Positions 1 to 9,887 of a stretch of DNA of 64,000 nt are shown here, in pieces. Position 1 is the stretch's first letter, and the number at the start of each line of letters is the position of its first letter. The notes beneath the pieces are model-generated. The model saw only the letters and a list, made by a program, of their open reading frames with translations. It did not search any database and was not told the origin of the DNA. The DNA comes from Amborella trichopoda (lineage: Eukaryota; Streptophyta; Magnoliopsida; Amborellales; Amborellaceae): contig NW_006498507.1 of the NCBI RefSeq assembly GCF_000471905.2, positions 1,241,292 to 1,305,291 of the forward strand, given 5' to 3'. A program made the translations under genes and the position numbers.

Positions 1-867
1 AAATAGTTTTTAAATTTTTTTTAAAAATATTGGGTTTCTAGAGGGAGAAACAGAGATTGGGTTTTTAGAGACAGAGAGATTGAGATTTTAGATAGAAAAA
101 GATGTATTGGTTTCTAGATAGATAATGAGTTTTTAGAGAGAGGAGAGATTGTGTTTTTAGAGAGAGAAAGATATTGATTTTAGAGAGCGATAGAGAGATT
201 GGGTTTTCAAAGAGAAAGAAATTAATTTATAGAGAGAGAAAAAGAACTTGGATTCCTAGAGAAAGAAAGAGAGCTTGGAATTTTAGAGAGATAAGTGAGA
301 TTGGGTTTCTAGAAAGAGGGTTTTTAGATAGAGAAAGGGAGATTGAGTTTTTAAAGAGAGAATGGGTTTTATAGAGAGAGAGATTGGATTTTAGAAAGAG
401 AATATGTTTTAGAGAGAGCAAGAGAGATTGGGTGTCTAGAGAGCAAATGGGTTTTTAGAGAGATATTGGTTTCTACATAAAATGGATTGCTAGATAGAGA
501 AATATATATAAGGTTTTTAAAAGAGAGAGTATGTCTTTAGAGAGAGATAGATTGGAATTTAAGAGAAATAAATATTTAGAGAGAGATAATCGGATTTAAA
601 ATAGGAAAAAAGTTTGTGTTTTTAGAGAGAAAGAGAGGATTTTTAGAGAAAAAAAGAGAGATTGGATTTTTAGAACGAGAGGATCATTTTTAAAAGGAGA
701 ATGAATTTCGAGAAAGAGATAATAGTTAGAGAGAGAAAGATAGATTAGGTTTTAGAAAGAGAAAGAGATATTGGGTTTATAGAAAGAGAATGAGATATTG
801 GGTTTTTAGTAAGAGAAAATGTGTTCGAGAGATAGAGAATGAGATATTGGGTTTATATTTTATAGCA
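1..867. repeat. GA-rich degenerate tandem array
   Basis: The whole stretch is built from irregular units of about 20-40 bases around the theme GAGAGATTGGGTTTTTAGAG. It has no steady period and no coding constraint; open frames across it give only low-complexity Arg/Glu/Lys or Ser/Leu runs. It continues beyond the left edge of the window. The same array resumes at about 1182-1290 after a MITE, so the MITE is the younger event. The array resembles the interior of the element at 61476-63235, which uses the related theme TTTTAGAGAGAGAAACTATC. It ends less than 200 bp before the APO3-like start codon. Confidence 0.85.
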
Positions 868-1181
868 ATGGTTTAAAAAATGGATCGGTGTTTCGGATCG
901 GTCTCTTCAAAAACCCATTCGTATCGGTGATTCAGATCGAGAATCGGACGAATCAATCCAATTAAGTTTTAAAAAAAAATTTGAAAAAATTATTAAAAAT
1001 TATTATAAATATTATTTTTTTAAAAATTCAATAAAAAATATGAGTATTACATTATCACTTCATCTGTTTTGATAAAGAATTTTGAGATGCGCTTTTCCCG
1101 TTTGAACTTATATTAAATGGACGTGGGTCGCCTATTCTCGACTCGGACGAGATGGTTGCGTGTGGCCGATTTTTAAAACAC
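868..1181. mobile_element. hAT-like MITE inside the GA array
   Basis: The ends are imperfect inverted repeats: the left starts CAATGGTTTAAAAAATGG and the right, read on the other strand, starts CAGTGTTTTAAAAATCGG. The interior is AT-rich with scattered TCGG/CCGA motifs. GA-array sequence lies on both sides. A roughly 8 bp similar flank (TTTTATAG versus TTTTATGA) could be a decayed target duplication, which with the CAGTG-type end would suit hAT. There is no coding capacity. Ends are accurate to a few bases. Confidence 0.6.
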
Positions 1182-1290
1182 TGTTTTATGAGAAAGAGAC
1201 GTTGGGTTTCTGGTAAGAAAAAATGTGTTCGAGAGAGATGGGTTTCTATAAAGTGAGAATTGGTTTTTAGAGAGATTGGGTTTATAAAGA
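1182..1290. repeat. GA-rich array, continued
   Basis: This is the continuation of the left-edge array after the MITE, with units such as TGGGTTTCT and TTTTTAGAGAGATTGGG. It stops shortly before the presumed APO3-like promoter at about 1300-1475. I see no convincing TATA box in that interval. Confidence 0.7.
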
Positions 1291-1475
1291 TCATGCGTTT
1301 TTACTTTGGTTCATACATATTTTGAGAGATGCTCTGATTTTAGGGATACTCTGTCTCTGTCTCTCTTCTATGGACAAAGTTAAAAAATGGCTATCTTCAT
1401 CTGAAAATGTGAGCTTCGTCTTCAAGCGTTTCCTGATATCTGCAACTGGAAGTAATCATTCTTTCCTTTGATGGG

Positions 1476-1842
1476 ATGCTTAGGTGGGTTTCTAGGATTT
1501 CTTATTTCCAATCTATAAGACTGAGGAAACCAGGGTTCAATTCATCCCTGTATTCCTGTAAATCAAATGAAGACTTGCAAAATGTTGATTTGCCCTTGCC
1601 ATTGCCCAAAGCTCAGAGGAAGCCATATCCAACACCTATGAAAGTCCTCATACAAAGAGCAAAGCAGGAAAAAGAAGAGAGAAAGGCCAATCATTTTAGG
1701 GTTCTTCCACCCCCTGATAATGGTCTTCTAGTGCCAGAGCTCGTTCCCATCGCATACGAAGTTTACGGGGCTAGACTTAAACTTCTCGATGGTCTCTCGA
1801 AGCTTGTTTATGGTGTGGTTCCTGTTAAAAGATGCAGGTATG

Positions 1843-1876
<34 letters not shown>

Positions 1877-3095
1877 GTATTCTCTCTGAGCTTCTGGAAT
1901 TCCTTTCAGGTTCTGCCATGAGGTCCATATCGGTTCCATTGGCTATGAAATAAGGACATGCACAGGCCCCAAAAGTGGTTTCAGGAGCCATACGCATGTA
2001 TGGAGGAAGGGAAGAATCGAAGATGTGGTGGGTTTTCCCCATTGTTTCCATCTCTATGATAGAGCAGGAAGACCAAGAGTTGTTCATGATGAAAGATTCA
2101 AAGTTCAGAGGCTTCCTGCCATTGTGGAGCTCTGTATTCAGGCTGGTCTAGACCTTGAAGATTACCCAACCAGAAGAAGAACCAGGCCTGTTTATATTGC
2201 CGACGGAAGGGTTCTAGATTTTGAGCCATTTCAAGACAATAACTTGCAGACCCATGATTCACTTTCTTATTCCAGGCCTCCTCATGAACACGGAGCAGAG
2301 AATTCAAGGAAATTGAACTGGGAGAAAAGGCTCCAATTACCTTCAGGTGAGAGCTTACAATGCAATGATCCGACCAATAACTCGCCGACCAATGAATTGC
2401 TTTGTCACACTAGCCTTACTCCTGAACTTGAAGAAAATTCCAGTTCATTAAAAGGATCCAAATCATATCTGGGAGATAATTCAGAGATCCATGATTCATT
2501 CGTACGTAATCACCTTCCTCCTGATTTCAGAAAAGAGACTTTGAGAGAATTCTCTGAAAATGAGAGATTGAAGCCAAGTTCAGCTCATGGTTTTCAGTTA
2601 GAGTCTCGAGTATTTGCTTCTGAAAATGTACAAGATGTAAGAGAATTGAACATTCTTTCTTGTGAAAGTGGAGAAGAGGATGTGAGAGAATTGAGCACTA
2701 AGACCATGAACTCATGGTTTAAGATGAGGGAAGGAGCAAAGAAGCTCATGAAGAAGTATTCAGTGAAGACTTGTGGTTATTGTTTAGAGGTTCAGGTCGG
2801 GCCCAAGGGGCACAAGGTGAGAATGTGTAAGGCTTTCAAGCACCAGCAACGCAATGGTCAACACGCTTGGCAAGAGGCAACAATGGAGGATTTGATTTTC
2901 CCCAAATATGTGTGGCACGTTGCAGATCCCAATGGTCCTCCACTAAGCAACGTGTTAAAGAGGTTTTATGGTAAGGCACCAGCCATTGTTGAGCTCTGTG
3001 TTCAAGCTGGGGCTCCAGTTCCAGAGGAATTTAGGGGCATGATGAGGTTGGATGTGGTTTCTCCAGGCATGGATGAAGCTGATCTTGTCTCTTGA
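1476..3095 (+). CDS. APO3: APO3-like organelle RNA-binding protein
   Basis: The gene has two exons, 1476-1837 and 1910-3095, with a 72 bp GT-AG intron, giving 515 residues. The reading phase is kept across the junction. In-frame stops lie just upstream of the ATG at 1476. The N-terminus (MLRWVSRISYFQSIRLRKPG) is rich in Arg and Ser and lacks acidic residues, as in a mitochondrial presequence. Two APO domains follow. The first (about residues 75-210) has Cys120-x2-Cys123, Cys138 and His150; the second (about 400-500) has Cys409-x2-Cys412. The family is plant-specific, binds RNA and Zn, and promotes group II intron splicing in organelles. Arabidopsis APO3 is mitochondrial and shares motifs such as KPYPTPMKVLI and VQVGPKGHKVRMC from memory. 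The Ser/Glu-rich linker between the domains makes this protein longer than the roughly 400-residue Arabidopsis one. It looks intact. Its exon 2 tail and 3' flank are duplicated at 6741-8243. Confidence 0.9.
1843..1877. repeat. (CT)n microsatellite in the APO3-like intron
   Basis: An almost pure CT run fills half of the 72 bp intron and merges into its pyrimidine tract. The plus-strand open frame reads through it as a Ser/Leu run, which is not real protein. Confidence 0.85.
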
Positions 3096-3799
3096 AACTG
3101 TAGTCAGAGATGTGTAGGATTTTTTGGTGAGAATCTTAATTTGAGGTGGGATTTCGAAAGTTGGAGAGTTGACGGTTTTTCCTCTGGTGTGGTTTTAGGA
3201 TTGCTCGATCCTTTCCATGCTTCTTTCCATTTTGAGGACTGACTAGAAGTATCCCCCCTTTACTGTAATTGTTTTGTATACTTGTATCACCATAGGGAAC
3301 AGGTGTAATTTATAGATGTTACAAGAGTGTTTTAGCTCTATCTGTATGTCTGCCATTGCCCCATTGAGGAGGGCTTGGAGCTATCATAAGGGAAATATTT
3401 TATTTTATGTGAATTCTCAATGTGTATTTCTTGAATTCTATGATCTGACCTAGTAGGACAACCAAGTTCTGATCTGAGGATGCATGGAAGGTGACTATCC
3501 ACACCTTCGCAGCAATGCTTTAAACCAAACCCAAATTGAACTATTTCATGGGAATAATGTAGATCTTGTGAGATGCAAATTTGTTTTTCACTGCTAACAT
3601 CATCATTTTCGGCATTGTCCTTACATCCCACAACAACATGGCAAGAAGGAAAATTTCCGTGTTATGGGCAGGCTAATGGCCTAATGCCTTGCTGCTTGAA
3701 TCAATCTCAGGTGTTTGAGTGTTCCTTGCCAATTGAATCAATCTCATGCATTCAAGTGTTGTTTGCAGAATTCTACACTCAAAAGTTTAAATTGTTTAG
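2293..3799 (+). repeat. Segmental duplication, copy 1 (APO3 tail plus 3' flank)
   Basis: This interval aligns almost collinearly with 6741-8243, an offset of about 4.45 kb. It covers most of APO3 exon 2, the 3' UTR and roughly 700 bp of downstream DNA. Similarity begins abruptly at GAGCAGAGAATTCAAGG and ends at AAATTGTTTAG in both copies. By eye the copies differ at a few percent of positions. Because non-transcribed flank is included, this is a DNA-level duplication and not a retrocopy. Confidence 0.9.
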
Positions 3800-4302
3800 G
3801 GCATGCCGCCCTCCTGATAACTCACCTTCTGGATGCTATGGTATAACCCTAGCCACTTTTACTTGTCCATTAGTTTTGAATAAGTATTTTGATAATATAA
3901 TGGACTAAGGGAAGCTATAATTCATTGGGGTCATCACCCATGAATTGCGGACTGCTGATGGAGGACAGGACCACCAAAACAGGAGATTACCTCAATGGTA
4001 GTCCCCACACTCTCTATCAACATCGATCATTTTAGAGAGTGGTGACCATCCATAGTCCCTTGAATATAGTATGCTTCACTCATTTTAAATTCTTTAATGG
4101 AAAATTTACTAAAATACTCATAAGTGATGAACTATTTAATATTTACCCATTTGCAACTATTCCAACTTTCTTTCATGGGTATTTCGAAATTAAACCAAAA
4201 GATATCTGTAAAGTGTTAAATTTTCCATATCTTTCAAAAACTTTCCCTTCTTTAATTCATTAAATACATCATTAGCTCTACCAAAGTCGTTGCCCAACCT
4301 GC
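3800..4302. other. Non-coding stretch before the MEI2-like fragment
   Basis: No recognisable gene is present. Position 3800 is the end of the segmental duplication. The right end has the form of a 3' splice site (CCTGCAG) directly before the first MEI2-like exon, so part of this may be an intron of the captured gene. Confidence 0.45.
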
Positions 4303-5868
4303 AGGCTTGTTCCCACATGGAACTTTTACACCTGGCTCTCTAGATAACGGGGCTATCCAAGGTCAGCATTCCACCATCCAAGCACCTTTAAGTCCGTACA
4401 TGGATGCCCCATATCATGGGATCTCCTCAAGTGTTCCCCATGCGTTATCCTCACCGGTTGGGGTTGCTTCAGCTGCCAACCATGACAGTAGTCTCAGTGA
4501 GCAAAGCCATTCTGTGGGCCACAATATGAACTTCGGTTTTCAAGGCATGCCAGCTTTCCATCCTCACTCGCTTCTAGAGTATGACAATGGTCTCAGCAAT
4601 AGTGTTCCCTATAATTCTCCGGGTGCCATATCTGGCCTAGCTGTAAATATAAATTCCGGACCAGCTGAAGGAGTTGATGGCAGGGCAATCCATGCAAGGG
4701 GTTCTAATGGCTTCAACAATCATTCTTATGAGATGAATGAAAACCGTAGAAGAAACCTTACTCTGCTCTTTACGTTCCTTACAAGACTGAATTGCTTTTA
4801 TCTGGAGCTTATGATGCGGAATGCCTGCTTGCATTTCTTTAGTGGAATTCATGAGAAACAAAGAGAATGATGTCTGCATTTTTAGAGTTAGTTTTGGCAG
4901 TCAATGCCTGGAACAGTCATGTCTCAGTTGAAGTAGACACTAATGAACTGGTTGCGTTATGTTTTGGAGATTTGTATTTGTACTTATAACTTGTTAGTGA
5001 TTTCTTCTATTCAATGTGTGAGGGGCTACTAAGTGTGTTTTAAGCCTGATTAAGAATGGAATTTGCTCAGACTTTCGTGCTATTTTTTATTTTTTATTTT
5101 TAATCACATATTCTGTAAGAACGAATTTTTGTTTAAATATTGCTTAATCTATTTCTTGCCTTAGGGGAATTTTTTGATTAAATATAAAGATCTTATACTA
5201 TCTCTTAGTCGGTGTTTCAGGAAATGAAAGCTGCCCTTTACATGGACCCAATTTGTTTGGGGAAACCCTAATGCATATCACCATCCTCATGCTCCAGGAC
5301 CCATGATGTGGTCAAGCTCCCCATCGTTTGTTAATGGTGTTCACAGTCGACCCCCTCAATTGCATGGATTTCCTCGTGCTGATGGCCACGTCATAAACCC
5401 TGTTCTTTCTCTTCATCACCACCATGTGGGTTCAGCACCTGTTATGAATCCCTCCCTTTGGGACAGAAGACATAGTTATACAAATGAATCAGCCGATGCT
5501 TCTGGATTTCACCCAGGTTCTCTTGGAAGTGTGGGCTTTGCTGGGAGCTCTGGTTTGCATCTCGTAGAACTCGCTGCTCATAACTTGCTTGGGCAGCATG
5601 GTGCAAACAATATGAATCCTTCATTGTCCTCTCCAAATCTAGGTTTGCCTTCTCCTTAACATCACCACATGTACCCTCCAAGATGCCCAATGATGGGTAT
5701 GCTTGCTCCGTTTGACAATCCCACAGAGCGGGCTAGGAGTCGTAGGAACGAGGCAAGTTCTAATCAAACTGACAATAAGAAGCAGTATGAGCTTGACATT
5801 GATCGAATCTTGCGGGGAGAAGACATACGAACCACGTTTATGATCAAGAACATTCCTAACAAGTAGAT
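4303..5868 (+). pseudogene. MEI2-like RNA-binding protein fragment (broken)
   Basis: Two exon-like blocks carry the middle of a plant MEI2-like (AML) protein. Block 1 (4303-4740) reads GLFPHGTFTPGSLDN through NNHSYEMNE. Block 2 (about 5235-5868) contains MMWSSSPSFVNGVH, HHHHVGSAPVMNPSLWDRRH, a TDNKKQYELDIDRI stretch and RTTFMIKNIPNK, which is the start of the C-terminal RRM3 that defines the family. A nonsense codon follows GLPSP at 5657-5659, and another lies at 5866-5868 where the family has Tyr after IPNK. The RNA-binding fold itself is missing, as are the N-terminal RRMs. An intron-like or foreign segment (about 4744-5230) lies between the blocks. Retained intron sequence argues for DNA-level capture and not a processed pseudogene. 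It sits between the two copies of the APO3 tail. Confidence 0.85.
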
Positions 5869-6740
5869 GGTCCTGCTATATACCTTTATGACATCCTTAA
5901 ACTAAAAGCTGGGAAAGTGTACTACTTGTTAATGGGCTACGGAAAAACCACTGTTGATTTAGTCATCCCTGTCCAGTGATGAATGGAGATGGAGATTGTT
6001 TCAATCTTCCATTGGGACCCTGCCTTGTTTTGGTGTGTCCTACTCTCTCTCCATCGCCATTGATTTGAGTGATGGCCTGTTATGATCAAGTGGACAATGG
6101 TTTTTTCTTAGTATACTGAGTTATAATATGCTTTCTTTTAAAAATTTAGCTGAAACTCATCTTTGACCCTGTAAATACTGTAATAAGTTAGTGGAAAAAA
6201 TCCTATTTCCAGGATTGTCTGGACTCCATGGGAACTGCAACTGAGACTGTACGTTATTCAGTTTATAGTCCTTTGTAAAAAAACTCCAATATAAGATTTG
6301 TTAAAGGTTCCTTGAAATAATTTATTGTTTAGAAAGTTGGTATCTCTGCATTCACAAAATATCAAAAGATATAAGTTTGGCTATCTTTTCATTGTCATTT
6401 TTTGTTTCAGTACGACCATGATTCTGTCCAAAACTAAAAATTTGTTAAACATTCTAAACAAATAAAAGGTGAACAAGGCACAGATATTACTAAGTTAATT
6501 ATTGTTACTATGATTTTTATCAAAATTAATTATTGTTACTCTCGTCTAGATGTGACCTCTTTTTATGTTGTTTTCGGGTTGCATGCATGTATATGGTATT
6601 TTTATGTTTGATATTGGATTATCTGATTCTTTATTTGGGGTTCATCCATATATACACATCAAAGATGTTACTGGATGCCATTGATGGATGCCACTGACGA
6701 ACTTATGATTTCATTTACTTGCCAATTGATTTTAAGGTGA
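5869..6740. other. Unassigned stretch between the MEI2-like fossil and the APO3 copy
   Basis: AT-rich DNA with no open frame or repeat that I recognise. Similarity to MEI2-like coding sequence fades within the first tens of bases. Confidence 0.5.
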
Positions 6741-7486
6741 GAGCAGAGAATTCAAGGAAATTGAACTCGGAGAAAAGGCCCCAATTATGCTCAGGTGAGA
6801 GCTTACAATGCAATGATCCGGCCAATAACTCGCCGACCAATGAATTGCTTTGTCACACTAGGCTTACTCCTGAACGTGAAGAAAATTCCAGTTCATTAAA
6901 AGGATCCAAATCCTATCTGGGAGGTAATTCAGAGATCCATGATTCATTCGTACGTAATCACCTTCCTCCTGACTTCAGAAAAGAGACTTTGAGAGAATTC
7001 TCTGAAAATGAGAGATTGAAGCCAAGTTCAGCTCATGGTTTTCAGTTAGAGTCTCGAGTATTTGCTTCTGAAAATGTACAAGATGTAAGAGAATTGAGCA
7101 TTCTTTCTTTTGAAAGTGGAGAAGAAGATGTGAGAGAATTGAGCACTAAGACCATGAACTCATGGTTTAAGATGAGGGAAGGAGCAAAGAAGCTCATGAA
7201 GAAGTATTCAGTGAAGACTTGTGGTTATGGTTTTGAGGTTCAGGTTGGGCCCAAGGTGAGAATGTGTGAGGTTTTCAAGCACCAGCAACGCAATGGCCAA
7301 CATGCTTGGCAAGAGGCTACAATGGAGGATTTGATTTTCCCCAAATATGTGTGGCACACTGCAGATCCCAATGGTTCTCCACTAAGCAACGAGTTAAAGA
7401 GGTTTTATGGTAAGGCACCAGCCATTGTTGAGCTCTGTGTTCAAGCTGGGGCACCAGTTCCAGAGGAATTGAATTTAGGGGCATGA
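6741..7486 (+). pseudogene. Truncated APO3 copy (C-terminal part)
   Basis: This is a duplicate of the linker and second APO domain of the upstream gene. The N-terminal presequence, first APO domain and intron are absent. The second domain is damaged: the CGYC zinc-ligand pair has become CGYG, two residues (Gly-His) are lost from VGPKGHKVRMC, and a 5 bp tandem duplication of GAATT near 7470 shifts the frame and ends it at EELNLGA. The open frame starts in duplicated sequence with no promoter of its own visible. It could be transcribed, but a working RNA-binding protein is unlikely. Confidence 0.9.
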
Positions 7487-8243
7487 TGAGGTTGGATTTT
7501 GGTTTCTCCAGGTATGGATGAAGCTGATCTTGTCTCTTGAAACTTTAGTCAGAGATGTGTAGGATTTTTTGGCGAGAATCTTAATTTGGGGTGGGATTTC
7601 GAAAGTCGGAGAGTTGACGGTTTTTCCTCTGGTGTGGTTTTAGGATTGCTCGATCCTTTCCATGCTTCTTCTCATTTTGAGGACTGACTAGAAGTGTCCC
7701 CCCTTTACTGTAATTGATTTGTATACTTGTATCACCATAGGGAACAGGTGTAATTTATAGATGTTACAAGAGTGTTTTAGCTCTATCTGTATGTCTGCCA
7801 TTGCCCCATTGAGGAGGGCTTGGAGCTATCGTAAGGGAAATATTTTATTGTATTTGAATTCTCAATGTGTATTTCTTGAATTCTATGATCTGACCTAGTA
7901 GGACAACCAAGTTCTGATCTGTGGATGCGTGGAAGGTGACTATCCAAACCTTCACAGCAATGCTTTAAACCAAACCCAAATTGAACTATTTCCTGGGATT
8001 AATGCAGATCTTGTGAGATGCAAATTTTTTTTCACTGCTAACATCATCATTTTCTGCATTGTCCTTACATCCCACAACAAAATGGCCAGAAGGAAAATTT
8101 CCGTGTTATGAGCAGGCAAATGGCCTAATTCCTTGCTGATTGAATCAATCTCAGGTGTTTGAGCGTTGATGCCTTGCCAATTGAATCAATCTCATGCATT
8201 CAATTGTTGTTTGCTTCTATACTGAAAAGTTTAAATTGTTTAG
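7487..8243 (+). repeat. Segmental duplication, copy 2 (3' flank of APO3)
   Basis: This is the downstream part of the duplicated block and matches 3096-3799, including the 3' UTR and following non-coding DNA. It has a few small indels and substitutions. No gene lies in it. Confidence 0.85.
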
Positions 8244-9464
8244 CCAGTTAAGTTCTACCTCTTACATCCCCCATTTTTCAATATTTATAGAATTAATGAA
8301 CAGTGAAATGGCCGACCTTATCCCTGCAAGAGGGGGACTACCCTAGCTTGCTCGAAAATATGGTGAAGAGTCTTTTCCTTGAGGCATGTTACACGGTTAA
8401 ATTTAATGCATTATCCTTGTAGACCTTTTCCAGATGGATCTATAGGGATTCTGTAATTTGTGGAGCGAGCTTCTTACCCGTAAAACGAAATTGTGGAAGG
8501 GTGTGTACCCATTTATGTTTTTCCTCCAAACTAGGATTTCAGTTTAATGTTAGTTACCAGATGGAAAAATAAAAATAAAAATTAGGGACTTCAGTTCTGT
8601 AAATTATTGTAAATTCATCTTTATATTAATGCACTTTTGGTTGGGCCAAAACCCCCGCTAAATTAGCCCCCCTAAAGTAAAATAAATGATCACGTTCCTC
8701 CCCTTGTAAAAAGGGAGTTTGTAGTTGTAATCAACCAAATGAACGATGGAGGTTCATTATTGGTGCATACTCATTCTGAGATTTTATAAGGTGGGAATTC
8801 ACTTGAGATTGATTGTTGAGATGAAGAAAGTGTGTGGCAAAATTTGGATTTATAAAATCCACCCAACATGCTTTTGCGAAGGAGTGCTTTCTTAAATTGT
8901 TTTTGGGCAAGTCAACTGAGAAATTAGTCCCCTCTCTGATTTCATTAGAAATAAAAGATATTACATTAGGTACATTAAGAAATACTCAGGAAAGAAGTGA
9001 AAGCTACATCATAAGAAGAGATAAAGCAATAAAACCAATGGTCTAGTCTGATTTGGTTTAGTATCCTCTTTTTGTCAAGTAAAAATTAGATATAGACCCA
9101 AACTCAAAGGTTTTAGAGGAAGTCTCTTTTTAGGTGGGCTCAATCAAATATTTGGATGAGCATAATTGGGAAGCTAAATATACCTTTCTTGTTCTCAATT
9201 CACAAAGGCTCGTGTACCTTTCTTCTTCTCAATTCAAAACGGCACATCTGCCGTCTTGTTGTCAATGCAAAAACGAGTGTTCTTTGTGACATGCTCATTA
9301 TATGTTTTCTTTTAGTGGGATCCTTCTGCTTGCAACCCTACAAAAAAATAGAGTAGAGAAGGCATTTTTGGCTCTTTTTAGGTATTACATTCTCTTCTGA
9401 GGCCAGAATTATGCATTTTTCACTGATTAAACTTTTGAAATGTTTTATAGTTAATTGTATTTTG
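8244..9464. other. Intergenic DNA without recognisable features
   Basis: AT-rich sequence with only short random open frames. I see no gene, RNA gene or clear repeat here. Confidence 0.5.
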
Positions 9465-9725
9465 TTTTTTTTGACAAGGTCACAATGACTTTACTTCTCA
9501 ATCAATCCAAAGATTACACTGAAGAGATGAAGAGCACAACAATTAAAAGGATAAAGAATTGAGCACCAAAGACGGGGCTAACACTCCATCCTTAACAAAC
9601 GAGTTTGCCTTCTCATTCGCTTTCCTAAAGACATGATTGAAAGCCACTACCTTATTACCACAAATATCCCGAGCTTCCAACCAAAACCTTCTCAATATTA
9701 TATCTTCATTCTCAAGGTGCAAAGC
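9465..9725 (-). mobile_element. 5'-truncated L1-like LINE tail
   Basis: Read on the minus strand, it encodes the end of a LINE RNase H-like domain, including HVFRKANEKANSFVKDG, close to the usual HV.RE.N..AD.LAK pattern. A short 3' UTR follows and ends in TTGTCAAAAAAAACAAAA, a typical poly(A) tail. Only the 3' end is present, as is common for target-primed insertions. Confidence 0.75.
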
Positions 9726-9887
9726 AAGGGATGAGAAAAGAGTAAAGAGAGAGAGGAGAGATAAGACATGATTTCTTAATGGCAGTTATGCAACAGTCTC
9801 CTCTTGTTTGTGCAAGTGAGAAAAAAGAGGAGAGAGGGAGAGAGACTTTTCATATTATTTTCCCTTAATAAAGTTCTTGTACACCCA

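Noticed and set aside
174-421. Open frames on both strands in the GA-rich array
   Set aside because: Low-complexity Arg/Glu/Lys or Ser/Leu runs follow directly from the repeat unit.
1-867. Telomere-like GGGTTTTT words
   Set aside because: The plant telomere unit TTTAGGG is not repeated in order; the words are part of the GA array.
1728-2307. Minus-strand frames opposite APO3
   Set aside because: They are antisense shadows of the conserved plus-strand exons.
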